From positions 1 through 13,306 of the forward strand of contig NZ_JBLOBF010000019.1 in the NCBI RefSeq assembly GCF_047785965.1: DNA of 13,306 nucleotides, written 5' to 3'. Positions 6,355-13,306 of this stretch are shown one piece after another. Both the position numbers and the translations under genes were made by a program. The first letter of the stretch is position 1. Every line of letters begins with the position of its first letter. The notes under the pieces are model-generated. The model was not told the DNA's origin, made no database searches, and worked only from the letters and a program-made list of their open reading frames with translations. The stretch comes from Caldisericum exile_A. GTDB lineage: Bacteria > Caldisericota > Caldisericia > Caldisericales > Caldisericaceae.

Positions 6355-7200
6355 TTAGTTAATCTGCTCATCCCAGTACGAATATTCCTCTGGGTGTTGC
6401 AAGAAAGGGTCTGGGCTCGAACTAAAATTATCCCACTTATCGTCTTTAGAAATGTTTGCTCCCATTACTCTTGCGATTGTATTTGATAAGTGTCCGTTCT
6501 GATACTCATAAGCCGCAGTAAAAAATGAATATTTAAAAGAATTGTCCTGTGCAATGAGCTGGCCGTATTTAGTACCTTCATTCGAATCTAACCACATTTC
6601 ACTCGCAAATCCCATAACAAGATGTACCCCATTAAAAATATGCTTTAGATTATTGTAATAGGTTTGATTACCAAAATTTGTCAGGAAATTACAACAATAC
6701 ATTGTAGCCCATTTTATACGATAGCCGCTTCCTCCGTGGGAACCCCATGAAATTTCGCTCCAATCTGCATTTACAGCATTGGCATAATGTGAAGGATGAT
6801 AAGGTGGGTTGCTGCTATTTTGAGTAAAAAAATGTGCTGCTGCATTTCCGTTACCCAAAAAATTGGCACTGACTCCATGTCCAGCAAAAGCAAAAAAATC
6901 AACAGAATTTGCATTAATACCGGTTAAGTCATTTTCCCATGCATATTTATCAGCATGTGAAAATGAACTGATAAAGATGCCTGAACCAAGTGCACTCTTT
7001 AATTTGTTTACATATTCAACTCCATAACGGTCTCCAAAATTGCAACCTCCTATCGACTGATACCCGTCTACGCCGTCAAACCCGCTATAAAGTATTAAGC
7101 CACCAGAAGCACTTGCTTTATAAATATTGAAAAACGATAGTCCGCATATTGATAGAGAAAGTATAAATACAACTGCAATTAATAAATTGTATTTTTTCAT
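6355..7200 (-). CDS. Secreted clan-CD (caspase/gingipain-like) peptidase-like protein
   Basis: The protein has 281 residues from the ATG at 7200, which follows AAGGAGG at 7 nt; the frame is open to 7371 only because it reads through the leader. The signal peptide ends near Ala31 (YKASA). The mature protein has the two marks of clan-CD cysteine peptidases: a hydrophobic strand ending in His-Gly (DFFAFAGHG, His108) and a later strand ending in Cys (WATMYCCNF, Cys169 or Cys170). These are typical of caspase-like and related families such as DUF6345-type proteins, though I cannot choose among them. Other invariant-looking features are Gly-rich turns and a WGSHGGSGY segment. The gene has no similarity to the C39 peptidases but has the same leader and the same position in its module. 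Activity is likely but not proven, because the distance between the dyad residues and the local context vary among families. Confidence 0.7.
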   Translation of the reverse strand: MKKYNLLIAVVFILSLSICGLSFFNIYKASASGGLILYSGFDGVDGYQSIGGCNFGDRYGVEYVNKLKSALGSGIFISSFSHADKYAWENDLTGINANSVDFFAFAGHGVSANFLGNGNAAAHFFTQNSSNPPYHPSHYANAVNADWSEISWGSHGGSGYRIKWATMYCCNFLTNFGNQTYYNNLKHIFNGVHLVMGFASEMWLDSNEGTKYGQLIAQDNSFKYSFFTAAYEYQNGHLSNTIARVMGANISKDDKWDNFSSSPDPFLQHPEEYSYWDEQIN

Positions 7201-7302
7201 TTCAATGCCTCCTTGTACAATATATTTTTTGTTTTCTTTTCCAAATTCAACACTCGCTATCTTTTCTAATAAAATCTTTCTTCGCCTTTCCTCCTTATAC
7301 CC

Positions 7303-7402
7303 GGAGCCTTGCCCTCGCTTCAAAGCATCACTTCCAATCTCAAGGGAGATTCCGCTCCTGCGGTTACTCAAGTAAAAATAGTTTTAAAATATTTCCTTGA
7401 GT
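7303..7402 (-). ncRNA. Structured leader RNA element, copy 4
   Basis: The outer stem GGAGC/GCUCC (7354-7358 with 7303-7307) is conserved. The inner helix is CCCUUG (7341-7346) with CGAGGG (7312-7317), in which one A-U pair of copies 1 and 2 has become a U-G wobble. It is thus an evolutionary intermediate between the CAAGGG and CGAGGG forms, which supports the helix. Confidence 0.6.
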
Positions 7403-7437
7403 TCTCTCCTTTTTTCAAACTTCCAATATCTCTTTTT

Positions 7438-7465
7438 ACTATATTTTATCAAACTCTTCCGTCAA
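7438..7465 (-). promoter_or_regulatory. Probable sigma-A promoter of module C
   Basis: On the minus strand, TTGACG (7465-7460) and TATAGT (7443-7438) are separated by 16 nt, each box matching consensus at five of six positions. The initiation site would fall just upstream of the ACUCAAG hairpin, so the structured RNA would be part of the 5' untranslated leader. Confidence 0.65.
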
Positions 7466-7519
7466 GAGGTTTTAAAAAATTTTCCAAAAATTCTTATAAT
7501 TTTTTTTCTTCTCATATAT

Positions 7520-7580
7520 TAGACCTACAAACTCACAAAAAAGTTCCACAATTTTGAAAGAATTTTTGAAGAACTTTTCC
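7520..7580 (-). terminator. Weak terminator-like inverted repeat in the distal block of the leader
   Basis: The distal block of the leader repeat contains an A-rich arm ending in TTC(C) and, some ten bases on, GGAACTTTTTT. The arms pair with one mismatch and end in a T run on the minus strand. In copies 2, 4 and 6 it would lie after the end of the upstream module, so it may insulate modules from each other. The stem is almost all A-U, so real termination is uncertain. Confidence 0.35.
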
Positions 7581-7661
7581 TCTTATACATAGCTTTCCAA
7601 ATTTCAAGAGTTTCACCATAACCCGTCTGTTTATTATAAGGAACAAGGCGATGAAGAATCT

Positions 7662-8927
7662 TTATTTCAGTTTTCCGACATAGAATCCGTCCTGAACATA
7701 AATCGACTCATTTGCAAAAGTAGGAGGGTACCTCAAAAACTCTTCTGAGGTGGGATATTCCCAGAGAATCTTTTTATTTGTTATATCAAGAGCGACAAGT
7801 TTTGCACCTTTATTGTAAATAGATAGATATGCTACATCACGAGAAAGAGCCATATTATCTGTAGTGGAGTATGAACCGGTAGGAGGATACAAAGATATTT
7901 CTCCCAGGTCTTTTTTCCATATGAGCTTTCCTATTTCTGCATTGATTGCATAGAAAAAATGCGGCTTATCATATATACCTGCAACAAAATAAACTGTGCC
8001 GTTATTAATGCAAGGATTACTAAATTCTCCCATACTTCCTTTGGGTATAATGTTTATGCTCCACACCTCTTTTCCGTTTCCTGCGCTGTATGCAGAAAAA
8101 CTATGACCATCGCTCGTATAAAAGTATCCATTTGATATTGGCGTAACAAACATTTGATTGTTTGCATGAGGCACTTTCCATAATATATTTCCACTTTCTA
8201 TATCTACCGACAGCACTGAATTTTGCGTTGTAGCGAGCAGTATATCGTTATAAAACGATAGGTCAAGTGACAGAGCATCATTTATATATTTACTCCATCT
8301 GTATTTACCTGTTTTGATATTTAACGCATAAAGATACATACCTGCAAGTTGAGGGCTACCTATAAATGACTTCTTCCACCGCTCGGCCGCAAAATAAAGT
8401 ATGTCATCTTTCAGTACGAGCTCCCCGCTTCTCTTACCTATTATTCCTCTGTCAAAAATAAAGTTGTAAGATATTTCCCCTGTATCTGCTTCTATGCCAA
8501 AAATATGGTTTCCAGAACCAAAGAATAAAACCCCATCTGCTATGAATGAAATTTTATGTGCCACTCCGTCAATCTGTTTTTTCCAATTCTCCTTTCCTGT
8601 ATTTGCATTTAAGGAGTACAAAAAGCCACTCGTGTCACAGAAATACACATTTCCTTTGTGATAAACAGGGGAAGAATCAACGAATCTTACCATTGGTATC
8701 TCTTCGGTATGCCAGTACTGCCAGGCAAGTTCAGGCTTTTTCTTCAGGGGCAAAACGTCAAAGTAACCTGTTCTCTCGTAATTCCCCCTCCATATAAATT
8801 GAGGAGTAAGGTTTATCCCTTGCGGAAGGCTTGTTATTACACTGCCTCGAGGGACACATCCTCCAGAAAACAAAAAAACCAAAAGGATGCTTAAAGCAGC
8901 TATTAGTATTTTCTTATTTTTGCTCAT
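7662..8927 (-). CDS. PQQ-type beta-propeller (BamB-like) lipoprotein, module B
   Basis: The protein has 421 residues from the ATG at 8927. The longer frame start (8960) would add residues before the signal peptide and is disfavoured. A lipobox-like LFSGGC ends at Cys24. The body has at least seven repeats of the PQQ-like form: LYSLNANTGKENWK, IFGIEADTGEISY, LYALNIKTGKYRW, VLSVDIESGNILWK, FSAYSAGNGKEVWS, FYAINAEIGKLIWKK and LVALDITNKKILWEY, matching a 7- to 8-bladed propeller. Proteins of this fold are usually binding or scaffold proteins, and few of them bind PQQ; nothing here indicates enzyme activity. The start codon is 1 nt after the TGA of the upstream C39-like gene and has no ribosome binding site of its own, so translation should depend on that gene. 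The role as a partner of the peptidase is inferred from this arrangement. Confidence 0.85.
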   Translation of the reverse strand: MSKNKKILIAALSILLVFLFSGGCVPRGSVITSLPQGINLTPQFIWRGNYERTGYFDVLPLKKKPELAWQYWHTEEIPMVRFVDSSPVYHKGNVYFCDTSGFLYSLNANTGKENWKKQIDGVAHKISFIADGVLFFGSGNHIFGIEADTGEISYNFIFDRGIIGKRSGELVLKDDILYFAAERWKKSFIGSPQLAGMYLYALNIKTGKYRWSKYINDALSLDLSFYNDILLATTQNSVLSVDIESGNILWKVPHANNQMFVTPISNGYFYTSDGHSFSAYSAGNGKEVWSINIIPKGSMGEFSNPCINNGTVYFVAGIYDKPHFFYAINAEIGKLIWKKDLGEISLYPPTGSYSTTDNMALSRDVAYLSIYNKGAKLVALDITNKKILWEYPTSEEFLRYPPTFANESIYVQDGFYVGKLK

Positions 8928-8928
8928 A

Positions 8929-10077
8929 TCAATAACTGGGAAATACATAATCAAACCCATCTATAAATATGGGAATATACTGGCCGGGATGGTCGGGATC
9001 AGGCAAGGATGAAGCGTTCCAGTTTATAGCAACTGTTCCGTCTCCCCAGCCGTCTCTTACATATATATACTCATCATATCCAGAATAATAGCCTATACAG
9101 GTTATCCAGTGCCACCAAGTCCAGCTTCCCTGTTTTCGGACAAGTATACCAAAAGGACGGTCATATGAGATTTCATTCACAGCATCGGAGAAATGTGGAG
9201 AAGAGTCTCCGGATGCAGAAAAATGATAGATACCAAGATAATCCCTATGCACTGTATTTGCATGGTATACTATACCAGACCTAAAGTTTGAGGCAGGTGT
9301 ACCATATATGCAGCTAGTATTCATATCATACCAAAGACATGTAATAAGACCATTACCATTCGATTCATCCCAATCATGCTGTACATAGTAATAGCCATGT
9401 TTATGCCAGTACCCAAGAATATTTGCTCCGGCAACAGGCCCGCAACTATTAAATAAATTAGTCGTGCTAGTAGAATAATCAGGCACATCAGAAAGAATTT
9501 TGTAGCTTCCAAAGCTTCCACTTACCTTTTGTTTCATAAGAGGCAGCTTGTTATAAGCTAAGATTGGAAAGTCAGGGATATCCTTAAGAGTAATAATTTT
9601 CCTTTCGTTCCAGAAAAAATAAATTTCTTTGGCTGTACGGCTTTTATCATACACATTTAAATGTACATAATAAAGTAAAGGAAAAACATAAATAAACTCT
9701 GGCTTTCCGAAAACAATGTTTTTTTCTAAAGAAGTTTTGTTAAGAATCTCCTCTTTAATATCCGATAGATGAGGAGGCACTGACTCTGCAAATTCTAAAA
9801 CAGTTGGGTTTTTAACATTGTTATTTACCACTATTCTTCCAACAATTTCCTCGCCTCTTTTTACTCCATAGACTATTACCCTGTCTTTTCCATCTTTATC
9901 CTTATATACCATAGGAGAAATTAATTCTGCACCTCTAAGGCTTGTAATTGCTTCCTGGTGAGATTTAAGGAACAGTTCTGCACTTTCTGAAAAAGGATTA
10001 GTAGCACTTTTTACACTACCTATAACGGAAACTCCAACTAATGCTAAAACTAATAAAATTGCTAGAACTTTCCTCAT
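8929..10077 (-). CDS. Secreted C39-like (papain-fold) cysteine peptidase, module B
   Basis: The protein has 382 residues. The signal peptide ends near Ala25 (VKSA). Residues about 26-185 form an N-terminal prodomain-like region (repeated short strands, VYGVKRGEEIVGRIVV), and the catalytic domain follows. The motif NSCGPVAGANILGYW gives Cys212; WTWWHWITCIGYY gives His323; and YIYVRDGWGD gives Asp342, all in the order of C39-like peptidases. The usual Gln six residues before the Cys is not present; Asn207 or Asn210 may take over, or the enzyme may be altered there. It is longer than the module A and D peptidases and shares no obvious N-terminal identity with them, so it is a distant relative placed in the same slot. 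The ATG follows GAGGAGG at about 6 nt. Its leader copy is degenerate and separated from any clear promoter by a REP/MITE-like insertion. Confidence 0.82.
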   Translation of the reverse strand: MRKVLAILLVLALVGVSVIGSVKSATNPFSESAELFLKSHQEAITSLRGAELISPMVYKDKDGKDRVIVYGVKRGEEIVGRIVVNNNVKNPTVLEFAESVPPHLSDIKEEILNKTSLEKNIVFGKPEFIYVFPLLYYVHLNVYDKSRTAKEIYFFWNERKIITLKDIPDFPILAYNKLPLMKQKVSGSFGSYKILSDVPDYSTSTTNLFNSCGPVAGANILGYWHKHGYYYVQHDWDESNGNGLITCLWYDMNTSCIYGTPASNFRSGIVYHANTVHRDYLGIYHFSASGDSSPHFSDAVNEISYDRPFGILVRKQGSWTWWHWITCIGYYSGYDEYIYVRDGWGDGTVAINWNASSLPDPDHPGQYIPIFIDGFDYVFPSY

Positions 10078-10180
10078 TTTAACCTCCTCGTTAAAATTTT
10101 ATTTAATTTTTACAACTTTCAAAACTACTTTTCTCAAATCTTTATTCAATCTCTTTATTGCTTTTCGTCTATTTTTATCT

Positions 10181-10216
10181 CCTCACCTCCATTATTTGCG
10201 GAACCTTGCCATCGCT
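10181..10216 (-). repeat. Leader repeat copy 5, 3' remnant
   Basis: Only the 3' end of the RNA core remains. On the minus strand AAGCGATGGCAAGGTTCCG (around 10216-10198) matches AAGCGAGGGCAAGGCTCCG of copies 3 and 4 with two changes, and GGAGGTGAGG follows. Both changes hit stem residues (GAGGG to GATGG, GCTCC to GTTCC), and the pairing arms, hairpin and promoter upstream are absent. The following purine-rich stretch to the ATG at 10077, with GACGAAAAG, is kept. Confidence 0.6.
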
Positions 10217-10223
10217 TTTTTGG

Positions 10224-10490
10224 TTTAAAGTACCCCCTCAATACCACCAAATAATAATTTTGCCTTAGGGGGTAAGTTAGAAAGGGGGATGCCCCCTTTC
10301 TAATATTGGAGATTCCTCGTGGCTTTGCCACTTCGGAATGACAAATGAAAAAGAAAAGCCATTCTTTTTGTTTTTAGGGGAAAGTTGGAAGGGGATGTGC
10401 CCTCTTCCAATTATTGTCATTTCGAACGAAGTGAGAAATCTCCTCCTTTTGGGAAAGTTCGAAGGGAAGCCTTTTACCCCCTCTATTGAG
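10224..10490. repeat. REP/MITE-like palindromic element replacing the leader of module B
   Basis: The region has two related units. Each has a hairpin (12 bp perfect: 10277-10288 with 10292-10303, loop ATG; imperfect: 10385-10394 with 10400-10410). Next to these lie two inverted copies of a motif of the form GGAGATTYCTC...CTTCGRAATGACAA (10308-10344 forward and 10414-10443 reversed), each with an internal palindrome. A third partial unit follows near 10451-10480. ACCCCCTC-type ends occur at both borders (about 10231 and 10476). No transposase is present. Motifs of this type are widespread intergenic repeats in bacterial genomes. The small plus-strand ORF at 10338-10529 is repeat-derived, not a gene. 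From 10491 to 10630 I see only a short GCATT/AATGC hairpin near 10554-10570. Confidence 0.7.
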
Positions 10491-10630
10491 GTATTTTGCT
10501 CCTCTAAAAATTTTACTTCTCACATATAACGTTTAAAAGTAAAAGAAGCCCGTGCATTGTGAGGTAATGCCCAAACTCTTGCCTTAGTCTTCTTATACTA
10601 AAATCTAATTATTGTAAACGAGTGAAAGTA

Positions 10631-11989
10631 TTAAGGTTTGTTTTCTTCACCGTGCAATACTTCAAGCAGCTTATCAACATATGTGACATTTATCCACTCG
10701 ACAGGCCCACGATACATATCTTTAGGAATGCCTATGCTATTTTCAGAGACTATAATATTTTCTGAAGTAAACGTATCACATCCGCCTCTATACTCAATTA
10801 ACATATTAGTATTCCTATCAAAAAGCTTTGGTGGTCCCTCAAACGTGATGAATCTCCCACTTGGAGAAACACCTCTACACGTCGGGCTCCAATCATCCCA
10901 GGCAATATACAATGGAGGCTTATTTCTATTAATCGGCTCCATTACAATGTGAAACATATAGCCCTGTGAAACTTCATGTTGAGTGAGAAGCAGTTCATTT
11001 GGATTCCACCTTTGATAAATAATCCAGTTATCAGGAGTAAGCCTTGGGCTCTCAGAAATAAAATCGTCTGTGAACTGTGTAATCTTACCATTTTTAAATG
11101 AATAAATAAAAACATTGGAATAAGAAGTGCCTTTTTCATAATCTCTGCCTGTAATGGAAAAGGCAAGGTAATCATTGTTTATGTCAAAGTCAGATATTCC
11201 TTCGTAAGGATTCTTCCAATGGATTAGTCTTTTTTCAACAAGTGTTTTCAAGTTAAGTTCATAAATACTGCTACTTATGGTCCGATATACACCCTGCATA
11301 TTCGCTTTGGGAAATACTGCCTTGTCTTCATAGATTGTAATTTCATAGTAAAGATTGTCACCTTTGAGATCAAAGTACCTCAATGGAATCCTCCACTTGG
11401 TTCCTGTAGAGATATTTTCACCTTCAACGAATTTTTCATCGTGTCCTCTTTTTCTTTCAAGGACAACCTTTTCTTCCTGGGTATTTCTGTTTATGGCATA
11501 AATCCTGAAGTTTGTATCAGACTCGTCTTCATCTATTTCTCCCCATACAATCCAGTCTTTATCGATGAGCGATGGATATATATCAACAAAACCCTCTTCT
11601 GGCTTAATTACTCTCAATAACTCGTCTTTATCTATATCATAAACCAAAAGACATCCTCCAGGAATAACGCCTTCTTCATGAATTTTGCCTGGAAGAGTGT
11701 TCTCGTACGGATATGCGATAACTGTGATAATATTTTTATAACCTGATAGGTAGTTTAACATTCCATATCCATATTTTTCCTTGAGTGAAATTACCTTTGT
11801 ATATTTATCTTTCTGATCCGCGAGGTTTTTTGTTGTCTTAATAATAATAGGTTGAAATTTATTAGGAGGTTGTTTCTGTATATTTGGAGTGTTGTTTTGC
11901 TCTTGCTGAACTGGTCTTTTACAGCCCTCAAGGGGTGAAAATAAGAGAAAAACTATAATTATAAGTAGCAATATCTTAATATTTTTCAT
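10631..11989 (-). CDS. Beta-propeller-like (TolB-type) lipoprotein, module A
   Basis: The protein has 452 residues. It has a hydrophobic signal segment and a lipobox-like PLEGC with Cys23, followed by a Q/N/P-rich linker of about 25 residues that would hold the propeller away from the membrane. Blade-like motifs include LLVYDIDKDELLRVIK, RIYAINRNTQEEKVV, IYELNLKTLVEKRLI, VFIYSFKNGKITQFTD and VSPSGRFITFEGP. It is a diverged paralogue of the module D lipoprotein along its whole length, with the acidic DEDESD and RKRGHDE motifs conserved. Its ATG overlaps the TGA of the C39 peptidase gene (ATGA), and a GGAG lies 7 nt upstream inside that gene, so the pair is translationally coupled. A partner role for the peptidase is inferred; the conserved acidic and RGHD segments are the best candidates for a shared interface. 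Confidence 0.82.
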   Translation of the reverse strand: MKNIKILLLIIIVFLLFSPLEGCKRPVQQEQNNTPNIQKQPPNKFQPIIIKTTKNLADQKDKYTKVISLKEKYGYGMLNYLSGYKNIITVIAYPYENTLPGKIHEEGVIPGGCLLVYDIDKDELLRVIKPEEGFVDIYPSLIDKDWIVWGEIDEDESDTNFRIYAINRNTQEEKVVLERKRGHDEKFVEGENISTGTKWRIPLRYFDLKGDNLYYEITIYEDKAVFPKANMQGVYRTISSSIYELNLKTLVEKRLIHWKNPYEGISDFDINNDYLAFSITGRDYEKGTSYSNVFIYSFKNGKITQFTDDFISESPRLTPDNWIIYQRWNPNELLLTQHEVSQGYMFHIVMEPINRNKPPLYIAWDDWSPTCRGVSPSGRFITFEGPPKLFDRNTNMLIEYRGGCDTFTSENIIVSENSIGIPKDMYRGPVEWINVTYVDKLLEVLHGEENKP

Positions 11990-12924
11990 AATAATGCTCC
12001 ATCTCCATTTTTATCAATGAACTCTTCAGAAACATAAGGATGGATGTCGGCATAGCCTACAGCCATGGAATTTGCTAAAGGATCTACATAAGCAACTTGT
12101 GCTTTCTGCCAATCGCTTCCAACCGGTATGCTATCAGTAGGCGTCCAATAACCCCTTGGTGCAGTATAATGAACTCTCGTTGGATTTTTATGATTTCTCC
12201 AATCATAGAGATAATCAGTGTATCCTTCTCCTACAAAAGCCCTTCCAGAGGAACCGATGTCTGTTAAAAAAATGTTCCAAAATTCTTGCTGATTGTAGAA
12301 ATGGGTAACTCCATAAAAAGTCGTTCCCGTATAGTAATTTAATGCGCTCGCAATTGCATTTTCACTCGCTCCGTAATTTGCACCACAGGGAACACCTTCT
12401 TTCGTTGCGATTTCACTTTGTGTCTTATTTATTCCCCAGCCCGAAAGCACAGATTCAGTAGCAGCAGGACCACACCAATTACTGCATTCCTGAGGATATT
12501 GAGTAATTGAAACATACTTTGAATCTGGAAGAGAGGTTGTTTGAGTTAGATTTCCAGAACCTGAATCGATAATTCCATTCCTTTCTTCGAATTCTTTAAC
12601 TATCCTCGCCTTCTCTTTTATCATTTCCTCAAAGGGAAGCTTTAACCATCCTCTAAGATCACCTTTTTGTTCAATAAAATAATCCCACGTTACTTCTCCA
12701 TTCTGAGGGTGTTCTCCTTTTGGCGTTACATATACAGGTTTACTACCATCTTTGAAAGTTACAAGATGTGTTCTTATATCGTAGTTTGCTATGTTTGGGT
12801 TAACAGATTGGAGTATTTTAATTGCTTCTTCTGCTGTTAATTTCCCGTCATCTGCTAATGCTCTAAAAGATACTAAATTCAACACCACTGTTAAAATTAC
12901 TAAAACAACAATTAATTTCTTCAT
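11986..12924 (-). CDS. Secreted C39-like (papain-fold) cysteine peptidase, module A
   Basis: The protein has 312 residues. The signal peptide (1-24) and prodomain-like region (to residue 97) are identical to those of the gene at 3841-4860. The catalytic domain has YPQECSNWCGPAATES with Cys151 and Gln145, TRVHYTAPRGYW with His252, and VAYVDP with Asp281. Between these points it differs at many positions from the module D enzyme and has shorter loops (no IGSPSIPIP insert). The C-terminus ends at GDGALL, about 30 residues earlier than in the paralogue. The last residues, DKNGDG, resemble a short calcium-binding loop, but that is weak evidence. The start follows AAGGAGGG at 5 nt. It overlaps the lipoprotein gene by 4 nt. 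The same prodomain with a changed catalytic part suggests that both enzymes are exported and kept inactive in the same way but cleave different targets. Confidence 0.85.
   Translation of the reverse strand: MKKLIVVLVILTVVLNLVSFRALADDGKLTAEEAIKILQSVNPNIANYDIRTHLVTFKDGSKPVYVTPKGEHPQNGEVTWDYFIEQKGDLRGWLKLPFEEMIKEKARIVKEFEERNGIIDSGSGNLTQTTSLPDSKYVSITQYPQECSNWCGPAATESVLSGWGINKTQSEIATKEGVPCGANYGASENAIASALNYYTGTTFYGVTHFYNQQEFWNIFLTDIGSSGRAFVGEGYTDYLYDWRNHKNPTRVHYTAPRGYWTPTDSIPVGSDWQKAQVAYVDPLANSMAVGYADIHPYVSEEFIDKNGDGALL
12434..12480. repeat. 47-bp patch identical to 4379-4425
   Basis: This is the partner of the active-site patch in the module D peptidase gene, identical at every base including silent sites and flanked by diverged sequence. 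Confidence 0.85.
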
Positions 12925-12957
12925 TTTACCCTCCTTATTAAAGACTTTATTTTAATT
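12641..12957. repeat. 317-bp block identical to 4577-4893
   Basis: This is the partner of the signal-peptide and prodomain block in module D, in direct orientation about 8 kb away. Recombination between the two would delete or duplicate modules B to D. Confidence 0.9.
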
Positions 12958-13040
12958 TCCATTTTCTTAAAATTTCTTTTTAAAATTTGTTTTACTTTCT
13001 TTTCGCTTTTCTTTTTCCCTTTCTCACCTTCCTTATACCC

Positions 13041-13140
13041 GGAGCCTTGCCCTCGTTTTAAAGCATCACTCCAATTCCGAGGGAGATTCCGCTCCTCTTA
13101 TTACCCCAAGGAGATATTTTAAAACTATTTTTCCTTGAGT
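13041..13140 (-). ncRNA. Structured leader RNA element, copy 6
   Basis: The outer stem GGAGC/GCUCC pairs 13091-13095 with 13041-13045. The inner helix is CCCUCG (13083-13078) with CGAGGG (13055-13050), the fully compensated form of the CCCUUG/CAAGGG helix. A TAA two codons after the ATG in the loop excludes a conserved leader peptide. Confidence 0.6.
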
Positions 13141-13175
13141 TCTCTCCTTTTTTCAAACTTCCAATATCTCTTTTT

Positions 13176-13203
13176 ACTATATTTTATCAAACTCTTCCGC
13201 CAA
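13176..13203 (-). promoter_or_regulatory. Probable sigma-A promoter of module A
   Basis: On the minus strand, TTGGCG (13203-13198) and TATAGT (13181-13176) are 16 nt apart, the same geometry as in copy 4. The transcript would begin near the ACUCAAGG hairpin and include the whole RNA core. Confidence 0.6.
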
Positions 13204-13306
13204 GTGGTTTAAAAAAATTTTCCAAAAATTCTTATAAATTTTTTCCTCCTTCATATATTAGACTGTCAAACTCACAAAAAAGTTCCATAAATTTCGAGGA
13301 ATTTTT

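Larger units (their letters stand above)
7284..7580 (-). repeat. Leader repeat copy 4
   Basis: This full-length copy serves the caspase-like gene at 6355-7200. It holds a distal block (about 7510-7580) with the AAAGTTC...GGAACTTTTTT inverted repeat, promoter (7438-7465), hairpin ACUCAAG/CUUGAGU (7396-7402 with 7366-7372) and the RNA core (7303-7358). The stretch from 7201 to 7283 is untranslated sequence with the ribosome binding site. Between 7581 and 7661 lies the 3' end of module B, in which I find no clear terminator other than the weak hairpin of the distal block. Confidence 0.85.
12958..13306 (-). repeat. Leader repeat copy 6 (reaches the right edge)
   Basis: This copy serves the module A peptidase. 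It has the distal block (13253-13306, ending at the window edge), promoter (13176-13203), hairpin (13133-13140 with 13103-13110) and RNA core (13041-13095), then a purine-rich untranslated stretch nearly identical to that of copy 3. The hairpin's descending arm has the changed form CCUUGGGGU, which still pairs with ACUCAAGG through a U-G wobble and one bulged G. Confidence 0.85.

Noticed and set aside
7201..7371. N-terminal extension of the caspase-like protein
   Set aside because: It is leader sequence in an accidentally open frame; a strong AAGGAGG and a signal peptide mark the ATG at 7200 as the start.
10338..10529. 63-residue plus-strand ORF
   Set aside because: It lies within the REP/MITE-like hairpins, has no ribosome binding site and an unlikely composition.
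1..13306. CRISPR array, because of the repeated leader
   Set aside because: The repeat units are ~250-300 bp, spaced by kilobases and carry genes between them; no short regular repeats or cas genes are present.

Overview
The window comes from an AT-rich bacterial genome with strong GGAGG-type ribosome binding sites and sigma-A-like promoters. It contains no rRNA, tRNA or housekeeping gene, so the lineage cannot be fixed. A low-GC anaerobe or thermophile of the Firmicutes/Caldiserica type is a guess from style only. Every gene I accept lies on the minus strand, so transcription runs from right to left, and nearly every product is exported (signal peptide or lipobox).

The window is a tandem array of similar modules. 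Each module begins with a ~250-300 bp leader repeat: a promoter, an upstream hairpin and a conserved structured RNA element. A secreted enzyme-like protein follows, and in the four clearest modules a lipoprotein comes next. Right to left these are: (A) leader copy 6, C39-like cysteine peptidase (11986-12924), beta-propeller lipoprotein (10631-11989); (B) degenerate leader copy 5 interrupted by a REP/MITE-like element, a second C39-like peptidase (8929-10077), PQQ-type beta-propeller lipoprotein (7662-8927); (C) leader copy 4, a clan-CD (caspase-like) secreted protein (6355-7200), an unrecognised lipoprotein (5393-6343) and a terminator (5346-5366); (D) leader copy 3, C39-like peptidase (3841-4860), beta-propeller lipoprotein (2504-3835); (E) a decayed module with deleted leader copy 2, an ORF fused to the leader without a signal peptide (1608-2177), a frameshifted secreted-protein gene (842-1593) and a small membrane protein (325-633); (F) leader copy 1 at the left edge, whose gene lies outside the window.

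Modules A and D are paralogous. Their peptidase genes share 317 identical bases covering the signal peptide and prodomain, plus a separate identical 47-base patch over the active-site cysteine, while the rest of the catalytic domain has diverged strongly. Genes inside modules are tightly spaced (4-nt overlap, 1-nt gap, 5-nt gap, 11-nt gap, 14-nt gap), which points to coupled translation of each peptidase-lipoprotein pair. The working interpretation is a co-regulated, expandable family of extracellular cysteine-peptidase-like proteins, each paired with its own surface lipoprotein (inhibitor, immunity partner, receptor or chaperone). All would be driven by a repeated RNA leader whose stems show compensatory base changes between copies. 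The paired function and the role of the RNA are inference; the architecture is visible directly.
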